A DNA stretch of 64,000 nucleotides from Brevibacillus fluminis (GCF_003710825.1 NZ_RHHQ01000003.1:248001-312000); one strand, 5' to 3'; positions 39,181 to 50,070 are shown, counted from the first letter of the stretch. Numbers and translations: made by a program. Notes: generated from the letters alone by a model not told the origin.

Positions 39181-42056
39181 GACGTCACCTCACCTTCTTC
39201 GTCAACTATTCCTAAACATTCCAAGCGGACAGGACAAGACGTACAATGTTCTCCCGCATGTTTGGGAAACTTGTTTTGTTCGATACTTTTTATCAAATGG
39301 TTGATCTTTTCCGGCATGCTCGCATAATGCATCTCCAACATATTTGTGTACCAATTATCTACGGCTTTTTGTTCCTTCTCGACTACGAAAAATGCATGAA
39401 TCGAGTTCCTCCACCAAGAAACAGCTTGATATTGGGTACGGAACAGTCGGACGCCGTCCAACTCGATCTCACCTTCTTCCTTGTCTCTACTCTTTTCTTT
39501 TTCTTCTGCTTCGCCTGGTAATAGCCATTCTCCAGTTTGGATATCTCCAAGAATTGCAACATCAAATCTTGCAGTGCCAGCCATAAACGGAATGTTTAGG
39601 TTTATTTTAATTGTGCGCTCCTCATGATCATTGTCCAACATTACACGCAACGACTCTTTGCTGCCTTTAAAAATTTTCCGGAAATATTTATAGCGAAGAT
39701 CTCTAAATTTTTTAAGTTGACCTTTTACCTGTAATTCAATCGCATGCCATGTTACCGGACTGAACGCGGGAAACATTTTTTTAATACCTTCTCTTGTTTC
39801 TTCCATAAATCCCAGCAAATCTTGAAAGAATTCATCCCTTCTTCTTCTAAGGGGTGTACCGTTTTTTTGCTCCATTAGCCCATAGATATAGTGTAGCCAT
39901 ATTCCCTGAGCATAAATTTCTAATTGCCATTCACTTCTGTACATTCTCGCTTCCGGATGGAGCAACTCAAGCCTGTAACGCAGTGGACAAAGACCATATT
40001 GAGCAAGTTCGTTCAATCCGTATTCCTTACGTTTTGCAGAACGTACTTTTACATCTTTGACCCCATCGTGAGAGCGCTCTAAATCAAGTGTATCCAAAAT
40101 GCCTTGTGTTACCATTTTCGTTCCCAGTAACTTTTTTATCTCCTGCATATACGTGCTAGGTTGGAAGGAACGATCGCTATCCCTTTGTGAATAGCTAAGT
40201 ACAAGTTTTCCTGTTGAAGCTCGAACTACCGTTAAGAACATATACCGTTCCTTGGCTAAATGCTGTTCTCTGCCGTCTGTATAGAATGGCCAAGGTTCTG
40301 GATACAGGACGGGTGCGTGTACATTGTCACAGCCAACATAAATAACAGCTTTATAAAGCATGCCATCCAATGTTTCCGGTGTGACAATACGCAACTGTGC
40401 AGGATTAGCATCGTCAATTTCCTGATCATCATCTTCTTCCTCTTCACTCTGACCTCTAGTCAGGGCATGAATGGCGTCGCCAAACTCTTCAGTGGTGATG
40501 GGGATTGAGTAAAAATTACTCAGATCCTTAAACACGGATTGGATATGTTCCAATACCTGCCGCTCCGCCTTGCGTAAATCCTTGGGTAACATTTTATTTA
40601 ATTCTTCTTGTAATATTTGAATATGTCGTGCAACAGATTTCTCGCCGAGTCGGAACAAACGACTGCATACCGAATCAAGGAGATGTATCACTTCGATCCA
40701 TTTGCGGATGATCTCAGCATCAGCCAACTTAACGGGCACACGGAAGATAGTTTCTTCTTCACAATCGTGCTTCAATTGGTTCAAGACGTTAACCCAGTCA
40801 TCCTTCGTTCTGCAAGTAGTGAAATACTGATATTTCACCGCACGAAATGTCGGGGTAGAGTCTTGAACAGTGGCACCTAACCACCCAGATGAAATAATGG
40901 ACTCCAGTTCGTTTGACTCAAGATAAAGTTTATTATCCTGCCAAATTTGATACAGCGTCAAAATAAAGCGGCCCATTGGAGTTAACAACAGTAATCTCGG
41001 ATTGGTCGCTAGCTCGACATTCTTCTTTTGACCACTCGCTTTATCAATATATTGTAGTGGTTTCATGGCCATATAGTCGCGTAGGCGATCAATAAACTCC
41101 TTAGAACGTCGCATCACGATCGCCACGTCTTTCGGCTCGTATAAACCGCTCTCAAACCATTCTTTCAATTCACCTAAACACCCTTGAAGCTCACGGTCCC
41201 GGTTTGCATATTGCCTTAAAATCACGTTCGCTGTGGGAGCAGGATATCGCACCGGTTCCCCTGTTTGTAGGAGATACTTCTGTATATGCGCAATATCTTC
41301 CTGATCACTAAGAAGAGGTGTATCAAGTTTGAAACGGTTCTTTCCAACAAATTGATACGTTTCCGTAATGATCCGATACGCTTTTTGCTGTTGTTCTCGG
41401 TAGGGAACAAGGAATACAACTTCCTTACCACTTTCATCGCACTGCTTAATGAACCACTTTTGGAGATCTGTTAGGAAGGTGAATCCTTCCATAACAACCA
41501 AGTCAAAGGGAACAGGGCTTGTAGATAAATAGTCTCTGGCAGCTGCCTCATACACCTTTTTCCCTTCCCTATCAAGCATATTGTAAAATGATGATTGAAT
41601 ATCCTTCAGATGAGTTTCTATTACAGGATTAACGAGTTGATTACGTTTATCTGCGGGCAAATTTACACTGCGTAAATCAATACCTTGCCCAGCTAAATCA
41701 TATAAAATTCGGATCCAAGAGGGAAAATCGTGACGTAGCAAATCTCGAAGTTTAGGATCCCCCTTAGAAACTTCATTCATCGCACGGAACAACATCGTTT
41801 TTTCTTCACCACGTGAGGATAGATCGAATTCCCGCTTTGTCCAGGCGCGTATGACTTCTGCAAATAGCGCTAATTTCCTTGAGTTCCCTTTTTCGTCATT
41901 CAGTAGTTGTTCATCTGGAATTACTCCGTCCTCAACTCTTTTAACAGCCAATGCCTTTGTCGCGGTCAAGTATGTATACTTACGCCCTTTAAATACAAAT
42001 TTCTCAAGTACTGTACGGTTTGGGCGTTGGTTCTCGTATGTAAACAAGGTCAGCAT
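39177..42056 (-). CDS. AddB-like protein with PD-(D/E)XK fold and iron-sulphur cysteines
   Basis: A 959-residue protein from the ATG at 42056 (GGAGGG six bases upstream; the frame stays open 17 codons further). The N-terminal two thirds are an inactivated UvrD-like part (LATNPRLLLLTPMGRFILTLYQ, KLVLSYSQRD). The C-terminal third has the AddB/Cas4 layout: a first Cys in AQYGLCPLRYRLELL and three more in CTSCPVRLEC, the ligands of a 4Fe-4S cluster. The nuclease strand shows AGTARFDVAIL but where DYK(T) is expected I read GVRLFRTQYQAV, so catalysis may be lost. Partner of the UvrD helicase downstream. Confidence 0.75.
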   Translation of the reverse strand: MLTLFTYENQRPNRTVLEKFVFKGRKYTYLTATKALAVKRVEDGVIPDEQLLNDEKGNSRKLALFAEVIRAWTKREFDLSSRGEEKTMLFRAMNEVSKGDPKLRDLLRHDFPSWIRILYDLAGQGIDLRSVNLPADKRNQLVNPVIETHLKDIQSSFYNMLDREGKKVYEAAARDYLSTSPVPFDLVVMEGFTFLTDLQKWFIKQCDESGKEVVFLVPYREQQQKAYRIITETYQFVGKNRFKLDTPLLSDQEDIAHIQKYLLQTGEPVRYPAPTANVILRQYANRDRELQGCLGELKEWFESGLYEPKDVAIVMRRSKEFIDRLRDYMAMKPLQYIDKASGQKKNVELATNPRLLLLTPMGRFILTLYQIWQDNKLYLESNELESIISSGWLGATVQDSTPTFRAVKYQYFTTCRTKDDWVNVLNQLKHDCEEETIFRVPVKLADAEIIRKWIEVIHLLDSVCSRLFRLGEKSVARHIQILQEELNKMLPKDLRKAERQVLEHIQSVFKDLSNFYSIPITTEEFGDAIHALTRGQSEEEEDDDQEIDDANPAQLRIVTPETLDGMLYKAVIYVGCDNVHAPVLYPEPWPFYTDGREQHLAKERYMFLTVVRASTGKLVLSYSQRDSDRSFQPSTYMQEIKKLLGTKMVTQGILDTLDLERSHDGVKDVKVRSAKRKEYGLNELAQYGLCPLRYRLELLHPEARMYRSEWQLEIYAQGIWLHYIYGLMEQKNGTPLRRRRDEFFQDLLGFMEETREGIKKMFPAFSPVTWHAIELQVKGQLKKFRDLRYKYFRKIFKGSKESLRVMLDNDHEERTIKINLNIPFMAGTARFDVAILGDIQTGEWLLPGEAEEKEKSRDKEEGEIELDGVRLFRTQYQAVSWWRNSIHAFFVVEKEQKAVDNWYTNMLEMHYASMPEKINHLIKSIEQNKFPKHAGEHCTSCPVRLECLGIVDEEGEVTS

Positions 42057-42092
42057 CCGATTCCCTCCAGGTTTCGAACTTTGGCAAAAACA

Positions 42093-42128
42093 AAGGCCTT
42101 TGGGCATAACACTCCCAAAGACCTAAGT
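42093..42128 (-). terminator. terminator after dpdD
   Basis: On the minus strand AGGTCTTTGGG, 9-base loop, CCCAAAGGCCT, then TTGTTTTTGCC. It lies about 60 bases after the dpdD stop and only 37 bases before the AddB-like start, so that pair would be expressed by read-through or from a promoter overlapping this hairpin. Confidence 0.65.
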
Positions 42129-42185
42129 CGATATTACCACATTTATCCCTTTCTGGAAACGGGAACAAAATAAGAACAAGAATAT

Positions 42186-45014
42186 TTAGGAAGATAGTCT
42201 TTCCTTAGCATACTCCTCAAATATCTTGATAATCCCAGCTTCACCTGAACTACGCGGAAAGATTGGGTCAGTGCTTAGCTTATCTTTTATACCATACGTT
42301 AAAGCATGGGAGATACATGCTGTAACTACGATTGACAAGTCAGACTGTCTTGCGTAAGCAGTTGTTTGATCGGTCGCTCGATCATGAGTACAAACGCGAA
42401 CTTTTATGTCTTTATTTCTAAACATTATACGCTCGGCAGCACGCTGCGCGGCCTTTTCCCTGCACGAAAAAATCGTAACTGTCATTGCTGGTAACACTTT
42501 TAGGGGGTCGTCTTCAGAATCCGCATCTTGTTGCAGCCTTTCTTTTAAATGTTGAAGAATCGAATAATCCCCCACTATTACTTCTCCAAGCTTAAGGACA
42601 AAAGGAATCAACCATTCAGTATCCTCATCCAATTTATCATACAGTATGCCGAGCCACTTATCCCATACATGTTTTATCTCCAGACCGATAGTCCCATAAT
42701 CGTAAAACAACTCCATGCAATCAAAGACAACAGGTAGTAATTTTGGGATCGGTTGAAAAGTCATCCAATCTCGTGTGTTCCTCCACTGTGTTTCTGTAGA
42801 ATCTGGCTTTTTCTGCAGTAATCCGTCTATCAATCTTATTAAATGCTGTAAAGTAGCCTCATTTTTTCCACCAAAATGACGGATGGCATCTGCCAAATTC
42901 TCATAGAATTCAGTTTCCTCGTTTTCTGGAAAATTCGGATCATACGTCACATACTTGACAAATGGAGAAAGTGATCGGGACAGAATCCCTTTTTTTCCTG
43001 GTTCAGGTTCTTCAATTATCCATTGCGTAATCCATTCATTGATTCGATGGATTGAAGTTGGTGTCCATTCTTCATAACCGTCCCCCACCCGCTCTATCCA
43101 ATCTGCCAAAAACTGATAGTCCTCCTGCGCATCGTATAAAATGCTATACCAGGTCTCCCATTGCTTAGGAATAAAACTGCTTTCAATATCTAACCATTCC
43201 TTCTCCGCAATAATCGCACGCCCCGGCAAATGGCTTCTAATCTGATGGATAAGCCTTAAGCGAGACAATAAATCAGGACATGGACGTTCACCGGCTTTTT
43301 GTAGAAATGGGTATAATGCTTTTAAAAAGTCAGGTGAGGCAAACTTCCTCCACCCCTCGAGCAAACTCCCAAACAATTGACTATACTCTGTTACGGAAAG
43401 GCCCAAATCCAGCAACAAATCTGACCACTCTACGGCTATCTTCATCTCATCTCGCATCCCATGCATACGGGACAAGAAAAAACGATGTATTTCAGAGTAA
43501 ACAGCCTTTAATTCCATTCTTGGCCACTCCGAATCGTTAACAAAATACCGAAGTAGGTAAGGTAAAATGGAATCTATTATATGACCATGTTCAGTCACAT
43601 TATCATGCAAATTAGAAATAAGTCGTTCCATCTCACTATGATTTGTTAGAAAGCCATCACGTGACCACTCCTCTGCTCCGCGCTTCGCAAATTCTACTGC
43701 TGCGCCTGGGTTAAGCTCAGAAATATGCTCAAACCATTCGTTCCAGTTTCCTGGCACAAAAGAAGTAGTGCTCGATCCAGACGCACTAAACAGACGCGGT
43801 GCCAAATATTCAAAACAAGTCCGAATATGTCTACTTGTTAAAATAGACGACCACTCATCTTCACTTATATGTGACACAGCATCCGATACTTTTTTGTCAA
43901 TCGTCAAATCCTCTAATTCAAATGCACATTTTAGCATCAATTGAATTTGCTCTTTTGATTTCGGAAGTTGAGAAACTACGTCAAAAGCATCATTAAATCT
44001 TCCCTGATCTGCAAGTAATTTTGCATCTTCAATTGTGTACATAGTGGGTTCAGGCTTACTCCCCACTACATCCATCTCTGAGTCCGCCAGAAGTTGTAAT
44101 AACGGTTGAACTGAAGTACCTGCTCCAACCATTAATATCTCATCACGTAATACCGGTAGGGGGTCATTTAGGTCGACCGCACGTAACATAAAACTAATTA
44201 ATGTATCAGGATGCGATAAAGAACCACGAATACGGTAAAGCGAATGATACTGTGGCCAAACGATCTCAGAAAATATTTCCTTCATCTTTTCAGGTTGATT
44301 CTGATAATGCGTAAGATGCACCTTAAATACTGCCCGAATTATTCCTTCTGTAATACGTGATGGACGTGGAGCCTTAAGTAAATCTTTCATCTGGGGATGT
44401 CCAAGTATCTCTCCCCAACGCTCGAACCGGGTAAGCATATCAATACGCATAAACAGGATATTTCGAGGATCTATTAAATGGTGACGTTCTAGTGTGTCTA
44501 TTTGAGTCTCAGCATTATTAAAATCTCGTGCTTGTAAAGCTATTTCAAAATTTCGTAGCAGAGGGAATGGATTATCAGGAACCTGAGTACGTCGTTCTGG
44601 ACGGCCCTCTAGTAGTCGAAATAATAAATTTATCTTTTCACCAATCTTCGTATCATTACCACGAAACGAAAAAAAAAGTCCCCCCGTGAATGAATTGACA
44701 ACTGAATCAAATGGATGGGGTGCACCATTGGTGCGATATCCACCAAAATCGCTATAGGTAGGACCAATAAACGAACGCACCTGCTCTAGCAATTGAATGA
44801 ACGATGTTTCGTCAAACGCGATTGCAAACCACGTAAACGATTTATCATGTTCCATAAATGGTAGTATTGTTGGTTTTGGAACATTCCCATCAAGCCTGGA
44901 TATATAGGGTAATAGCTTATTAAGACCCCCCGATTCCACTTGAGCCCAAGAAATCAGATTTGGGCTTGAAAAAAATTTTTCTAGAAACTGACGGGTTTCT
45001 GGTGAGAACATCAT
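42186..45014 (-). CDS. dpdD: DpdD, 7-deazaguanine DNA restriction component
   Basis: A 942-residue protein starting at the ATG at 45014, which overlaps the dpdK stop by ATGA. The N-terminal 150 residues fit DpdD: FLEKFFSSPNLISWAQVESGGLNKLLPY, FTWFAIAFDE, QVRSFIGPTYSDFGG and FDSVVNSFTGGLFFSF. The remainder is a long helical-repeat region (NAETQIDTLERHHLIDPRNIL resembles TPR) and a C-terminal domain with VCTHDRATDQTTAYARQSDLSIVVTACISHA. DpdD is needed for restriction in the characterised Salmonella Montevideo cluster; its chemistry is unknown. Identified by sequence feel and by position at the end of dpdE-K. A terminator follows. Confidence 0.65.
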   Translation of the reverse strand: MMFSPETRQFLEKFFSSPNLISWAQVESGGLNKLLPYISRLDGNVPKPTILPFMEHDKSFTWFAIAFDETSFIQLLEQVRSFIGPTYSDFGGYRTNGAPHPFDSVVNSFTGGLFFSFRGNDTKIGEKINLLFRLLEGRPERRTQVPDNPFPLLRNFEIALQARDFNNAETQIDTLERHHLIDPRNILFMRIDMLTRFERWGEILGHPQMKDLLKAPRPSRITEGIIRAVFKVHLTHYQNQPEKMKEIFSEIVWPQYHSLYRIRGSLSHPDTLISFMLRAVDLNDPLPVLRDEILMVGAGTSVQPLLQLLADSEMDVVGSKPEPTMYTIEDAKLLADQGRFNDAFDVVSQLPKSKEQIQLMLKCAFELEDLTIDKKVSDAVSHISEDEWSSILTSRHIRTCFEYLAPRLFSASGSSTTSFVPGNWNEWFEHISELNPGAAVEFAKRGAEEWSRDGFLTNHSEMERLISNLHDNVTEHGHIIDSILPYLLRYFVNDSEWPRMELKAVYSEIHRFFLSRMHGMRDEMKIAVEWSDLLLDLGLSVTEYSQLFGSLLEGWRKFASPDFLKALYPFLQKAGERPCPDLLSRLRLIHQIRSHLPGRAIIAEKEWLDIESSFIPKQWETWYSILYDAQEDYQFLADWIERVGDGYEEWTPTSIHRINEWITQWIIEEPEPGKKGILSRSLSPFVKYVTYDPNFPENEETEFYENLADAIRHFGGKNEATLQHLIRLIDGLLQKKPDSTETQWRNTRDWMTFQPIPKLLPVVFDCMELFYDYGTIGLEIKHVWDKWLGILYDKLDEDTEWLIPFVLKLGEVIVGDYSILQHLKERLQQDADSEDDPLKVLPAMTVTIFSCREKAAQRAAERIMFRNKDIKVRVCTHDRATDQTTAYARQSDLSIVVTACISHALTYGIKDKLSTDPIFPRSSGEAGIIKIFEEYAKERLSS

Positions 45015-45523
45015 TCCTCTCCCCTCCCCCACCCGCGGCTCCACACAATTCGGTTCTCCGAAACAGCCGATGGATCCGATGTATATTGAATGAATTCATC
45101 TAGCGTAGTAATTCCGTTAAATGTAAAATTCATAGAGCCACTTAAAAAAAAGTTATCGCCAAGTAATCCTTTTCGATGGAGGACAGCATTATACCGAAAC
45201 GTTTCGAAGGGTTTCGATGTTTTCTGTTTGATAGCCTTCACAAAATTCTCGTTATACTCCAACTTTCGTGTTTCCAAATAAAATTCTGTCCCTCTCTCAA
45301 TGAGATTCGCAATAACATCTGTAAATGTAATGTCCCTTCTTGCCCATTGTGGCTCTAATATCATAAACTCATTAGAACGGTTACGGATGACAGTAATATC
45401 GGAGACCCAAGGAGATGCTAAAAAAAGTCGACGGCTCGGTCGAATTAACTCGGCGGTAAATACGCTTTGGAGTAAGTCAGGTATTTCCCTGGAAGCTGCA
45501 TTTGAGTAAATATATCGCGTCAT
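45011..45523 (-). CDS. dpdK: DpdK, phospholipase D-like protein
   Basis: A 170-residue protein with one PLD-type half site: HRKGLLGDNFFLSGSMNFTFNGI (about 118-140), that is HxK followed by the GS-N pattern. PLD-like enzymes need two HxK motifs, so a homodimer is likely. In the known dpd clusters DpdK is the PLD-domain protein and a candidate nuclease. Overlaps both neighbours by ATGA, so it is translationally coupled to dpdJ and dpdD. Confidence 0.8.
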   Translation of the reverse strand: MTRYIYSNAASREIPDLLQSVFTAELIRPSRRLFLASPWVSDITVIRNRSNEFMILEPQWARRDITFTDVIANLIERGTEFYLETRKLEYNENFVKAIKQKTSKPFETFRYNAVLHRKGLLGDNFFLSGSMNFTFNGITTLDEFIQYTSDPSAVSENRIVWSRGWGRGEE

Positions 45524-48500
45524 TGCAGGGCCTCCCGGATTTCAAAATTTACTACGTAATAACCACTTTCTCTTGCTATACCTTCAACACGGGGATACAC
45601 ATGCAAAAACCCCAGATCCAGTGGTGCATCAGTCAAACCTACAATGATGTCACTCATCTCAAGTTTCTGTTCAAGTGGAACCAAAAGCTGAACCATGCCA
45701 TGTGTAATAAGCATATCAATCATGCGCTCTTTCCATTGCGATTCGGTATAGGAAACACGATAATGAAGTTGCATTACATCAAGAACTAGCTCACGGTCTG
45801 TGGGCAAGCGGTTCGCGAATGGATTATACGACTCCAGTACTCTGCGCCGAATTTGTGATCCTCGCGGCCAAATCATTCCATATATTACATTAAAACGCCA
45901 GTTTACATCCTCAAGAGCTCGAACATCAATATGCTGGAGTGCCCTACTGAAATCAGATGAAATACTTTCATTAGCACTGTAAACGTAAGCGAACACACGT
46001 GCATCCATTTCGATTCCTAGACGATTTTCCTCACAATTCCATGCCCTTAGCAACTCAAGAAGAAATTGGTCTGTTTCAGGATTACTTCCTGGGCGAAGCA
46101 ATCGGTTGAACAATCCGTTCATTACCGGCATTGTTGCAAGTATTCCGAGATCCTGCATCTGTCTTTTCAATTGTTCTATCGATTCATTAGTTTCTTGATA
46201 TCCGTTCGCATCCCGGAAACACTTGACCTTGTCACGTAATACTGAATTATTTTGAATCTCCTCAAGGATTCGGGACAACTCACTATGAACAATCTCTGAG
46301 TCAGATGGTGCCAGAGCACTTTCGATCAACCGGAAAAAGCGGCGTGGGTCCTGTTGATATCCGTATGCAATTTCCTCAATGATTCCACTACCACCTTCAA
46401 TGGTTTCAGTAATCCATATCTCGTCGGATGCATCCCTCCATAAACCATCTTGTTGTTTACGACTACCGCCTCCTATATCAAGCAAAAGGTCTCCATTTCG
46501 ATGTGATCCAGCCATTTCGATACATGCCTGTAGTAGAGCCTCCCCGAGAGTCGTTACCCATCTTTGGCGAGCCCAATTTTGCCAATACTCGTCATTATCT
46601 TCCCACAACGTCACTGCTAAAAGTTTTAATCGTTCTGCAACCACTGGCATATCAAACAAACTCATCAATTTTAAATGAGTACGTTGATATTGTTCCTCTT
46701 CTTCGAACTCAGTTTCTTCTTCTCTGGCCAGCACTTGAAAAACCACATTCATTACTTGGTTCATAACGTCAGGAAAAGATCTTCTTGCATGAATCTCCTC
46801 GCATGATTCTTCAAGAGTGCAATGATTTACCAACGCAGTGTGCAAAAGGGCTGATAAATATATTTCCGCCATTCTCTCCAGTACAAATGCATTCCCAAAC
46901 TCAGTTAATACTTCATCGTTCATGACAAGATGCTGAAAGTACAGAGACCGGAACGAACGCACTTTAGCTCGATTTGAATCAGAAGATGAAACAACATTCT
47001 CAGGAATGTTGTGCAATAAAAATCGTATGCCATCCACTTGTTGAGTAAAGCCAATTCCTGCCGGCCTTTTCTGTTCAATAGTGAACCTGATGGACATCTC
47101 CGTTGGTTCAGATTGATTCGTCATCCGTATCGATGCTTCCGAACCGACTGCAAACCGTCTAATCGTAACTGCACTATACGTGTCGTGGGTGAAGAAACGA
47201 ATCCCTGCAATTACCGATGACCATCTCGTACCTTTGGGAATATCCATTTCTCTACCGTACGCTTTTCCTTCTATAAGTCCTTCAGACGACGGAAACAGTT
47301 GACTTTTCCAAAGAAGGCGGGCGTTCGATTTTGTATCTACCATCCGTTCTGATTGCTTAGGTCGAATTTTAAAGGGTCTAATAACCGGTAATTGAATCAG
47401 CGTTTCTTGATCATAGAATTCAAACATCCCAAGTTGGCGATAATCCCCAGGTTCACAAAAATCCGATATGGGTAACTCTTGAAATTTCTCTGTTTTTTGT
47501 AACGATACAGGTGAAATCCAGTGGCTTTCTGCTCCATGCGCCACTCCAAATCGTCTAGACACTCTACCTGGTGCGAAAGTATTGAGTGCTTGGAGGATGT
47601 CCATCGGTTCTTCCGGTCTCTTCGCTTCCTGGGTAGACGGTAACACTATCATTACTTCAGGAAGACTCAACTCACTAAATAGAGTTGAAGGTACAAACTC
47701 TGGTAGTGGATGATTCTTTGTATGCATTTCTTTTGCATTTCCATCATTCGAATCCCAGTTCATCTGCAGGCGCCTCATCAACGTCGGTAATACTTCTAGC
47801 ATGAGAGACCGTGGTGGATCCCACATTAAGGCATGCAAATTCTCTAGAGAACATTTGAGAGCCATTTTCAAATACGTCTCCATCCGAGAGCGGAAAGTTG
47901 ATTCTTCGAGCACGCGTTTAATCAATTTTACAACTTCTTCTCGCTGTCCCAAGTTTTCATCGTTAGGCTGTGCAAACATGTACCAGAGACTACCTGCATT
48001 AAACCGTTGCTCCTTTAACTCATATGAAGCCCAGTCCATAAAGGCGAATACCGCTTGAATTCGTAGAACATATCGGTTCATGATCGGTAATGCCTGACGC
48101 TCAAGGACCGGTTGAAACAACGTATCGTAGCTTTGGTACATGAATCGATCCCTTCCATAATCAGACAATACCGTGACCATCCAAGGCCTCATCTGGGGAT
48201 CTCGCCCTGCACGTCCTTTACGTTGTAAAAATGCAGCGAGATCTCTTGGTGCTTTGTGCTGAATGACAGCTCCTACTGCCTTATCGTTAAATCCAACTTC
48301 AAGCGATGGCGACGATACAATAACATCTGCTTTGGTATCAACCCCAGCGTCTTGTGAACTTGTTCGCCCGATATGTAGTGGTTGGCTAAGATTGTGACCT
48401 ATATTCTCCGGAAATAACCATGATTGGCCATGCAACATTCGTTTAGGTGCATCACTAGTATAATGGCTCCTCAATGCGGCTAACGGTTCTCGGTCTAATA

Positions 48501-50055
48501 ATTTTGCAAGAGTTTTGTTATTTCTCCCCTCAGCATCTAGAAGGGTATGAAACATTCGGTTTGTAACGTCAAGATCATCCGTAAAGAGAAATAACTTCGA
48601 ACCATAAGTGTTAACTTTCTCATTCCCTGTTGTATGAGATACATCTAACATACGACGTAGCAACATCGCAGCCTGTATAGTGGTTGATAAGAGAGACGTT
48701 CCCGAAGCCGGATCTCCACGAAGTATAAGCTGATATTCTTTTCCTTTCGGTTCCATTCTACCGGACGCTGCATCTATTTCTGTTACTTCTGAGCGAGATA
48801 GACCTGTCAATTGACTGAAAAAATCCCCAGCATCTCGCAATGTCGCGGACAACCCTGTGAACTGGAGAGGCGTATCACCAAGTGCATGACGCCATCTTCT
48901 AAGAAGTAAAGCGACCTGAGCCCCATGTGTTCCTGTATAAGTGTGAGCCTCATCAATTAGAACAATACGAGGCGGATTTTGCGTACGTAGACCAATTAAT
49001 GATCCATAATTGTGGTCGCTCATATAGCGATTCATCATTTCCGTTGTGGCAAACATGATATCTGGCGGATTTTTACGCATTGATGTACGAGTTAACGGCA
49101 TTACATCTCCTTCGATGGAAGTGCCACACCCTCTCTTGGTACATACTAGGCGTTCAATCCCTTTTTCCAGATCAGTGGAAGGCCATACCAATTCTGATTT
49201 ACAATCCAAACATTTTAAGAATGGGCAGACGTAGCCGTGTGAACCCTTTTTCCAGCTTTCTTTTGCTTTATCTTTGTTACTAGGTATATCACCGAACAAA
49301 GCCCCGATGGAAATCGAGCGCTCTAGATTGGATGCTGAATTTAACGCACGCACTTCATAAAGTGTGTCCATGAACTGATCTTTCAACAGTTCGTTGCGTG
49401 GATACAAAGCCACAACTTTAATCCAACGATTACTATCAATTCGAGAAGCAACCCATGTCAAAGCTGGTAGATAAAACGCTAATGTCTTCCCAGTACCTGT
49501 TCCAGCAGTAACAATGAATCCTCGAGATTTCTCATCTTGGAGTTCCTGAAACATTCGCAAAGTTGCATCCCGCTGAAATTCGGAAAGGCGGAAAGCTTCT
49601 CCTTTTCCCTCTATAAAAATTCTAAGCGAATCTAGTTCGAATGTCTCTAGAATACTTTCCGCCTCTTGGAAAAGGGATTGTCCATCAATAAATCTCTGCG
49701 GATAGATACGAGTACGTTGGTGAAAACGGAAATCCGATACAAGTGTAGGAGAAGCCTGCCAATTCTTTGATGGAAACCATTGACGTAATCGTGCCATAAG
49801 TCGAACAGTTTCTGCCATTCGAGTCCGCCACACCTCTTCGCCCTTAACAGGAAGTGCCGCGATCATCCACTGTTCCATTAACCCATTTTTTAATTCCTCA
49901 GCAGACATATCCACTATGTTGTGCCGCTCAACAAAATCAGTGGCTAGTTGATCTAACTCTTCATTAGTAAATGAACCTTCGACATACCCCCATGACAAGT
50001 ATTTAGCTTCGATTTCTTCAAGTTCATTTAGGAAAAGTTGTCTCCAGTCTATCAA
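45520..50055 (-). CDS. dpdJ: DpdJ, large DEAD/DEAH-box helicase
   Basis: A 1511-residue helicase. Motif I TAGTGTGKTLAF (183-194), II LIDEAHTYTGTHG (366-378), III FTGLSATLRDAG; V/VI VSSPSLEVGFNDKAVGAVIQHKAPRDLAAFLQRKGRAGRDP. A zinc-binding insert with cysteines at 277, 282, 285, 305 and 310 (CPFLKCLDC...CTKRGC) lies between motifs I and II. The C-terminal 750 residues are unique. The length and gene position match DpdJ of 7-deazaguanine restriction islands. Probably translocates on DNA during restriction. The final ATGA overlaps dpdK. Spacing to dpdI is 15 bases. Confidence 0.85.
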   Translation of the reverse strand: MIDWRQLFLNELEEIEAKYLSWGYVEGSFTNEELDQLATDFVERHNIVDMSAEELKNGLMEQWMIAALPVKGEEVWRTRMAETVRLMARLRQWFPSKNWQASPTLVSDFRFHQRTRIYPQRFIDGQSLFQEAESILETFELDSLRIFIEGKGEAFRLSEFQRDATLRMFQELQDEKSRGFIVTAGTGTGKTLAFYLPALTWVASRIDSNRWIKVVALYPRNELLKDQFMDTLYEVRALNSASNLERSISIGALFGDIPSNKDKAKESWKKGSHGYVCPFLKCLDCKSELVWPSTDLEKGIERLVCTKRGCGTSIEGDVMPLTRTSMRKNPPDIMFATTEMMNRYMSDHNYGSLIGLRTQNPPRIVLIDEAHTYTGTHGAQVALLLRRWRHALGDTPLQFTGLSATLRDAGDFFSQLTGLSRSEVTEIDAASGRMEPKGKEYQLILRGDPASGTSLLSTTIQAAMLLRRMLDVSHTTGNEKVNTYGSKLFLFTDDLDVTNRMFHTLLDAEGRNNKTLAKLLDREPLAALRSHYTSDAPKRMLHGQSWLFPENIGHNLSQPLHIGRTSSQDAGVDTKADVIVSSPSLEVGFNDKAVGAVIQHKAPRDLAAFLQRKGRAGRDPQMRPWMVTVLSDYGRDRFMYQSYDTLFQPVLERQALPIMNRYVLRIQAVFAFMDWASYELKEQRFNAGSLWYMFAQPNDENLGQREEVVKLIKRVLEESTFRSRMETYLKMALKCSLENLHALMWDPPRSLMLEVLPTLMRRLQMNWDSNDGNAKEMHTKNHPLPEFVPSTLFSELSLPEVMIVLPSTQEAKRPEEPMDILQALNTFAPGRVSRRFGVAHGAESHWISPVSLQKTEKFQELPISDFCEPGDYRQLGMFEFYDQETLIQLPVIRPFKIRPKQSERMVDTKSNARLLWKSQLFPSSEGLIEGKAYGREMDIPKGTRWSSVIAGIRFFTHDTYSAVTIRRFAVGSEASIRMTNQSEPTEMSIRFTIEQKRPAGIGFTQQVDGIRFLLHNIPENVVSSSDSNRAKVRSFRSLYFQHLVMNDEVLTEFGNAFVLERMAEIYLSALLHTALVNHCTLEESCEEIHARRSFPDVMNQVMNVVFQVLAREEETEFEEEEQYQRTHLKLMSLFDMPVVAERLKLLAVTLWEDNDEYWQNWARQRWVTTLGEALLQACIEMAGSHRNGDLLLDIGGGSRKQQDGLWRDASDEIWITETIEGGSGIIEEIAYGYQQDPRRFFRLIESALAPSDSEIVHSELSRILEEIQNNSVLRDKVKCFRDANGYQETNESIEQLKRQMQDLGILATMPVMNGLFNRLLRPGSNPETDQFLLELLRAWNCEENRLGIEMDARVFAYVYSANESISSDFSRALQHIDVRALEDVNWRFNVIYGMIWPRGSQIRRRVLESYNPFANRLPTDRELVLDVMQLHYRVSYTESQWKERMIDMLITHGMVQLLVPLEQKLEMSDIIVGLTDAPLDLGFLHVYPRVEGIARESGYYVVNFEIREALQ

Positions 50056-50070
50056 TGTATTCCCTCTTTT

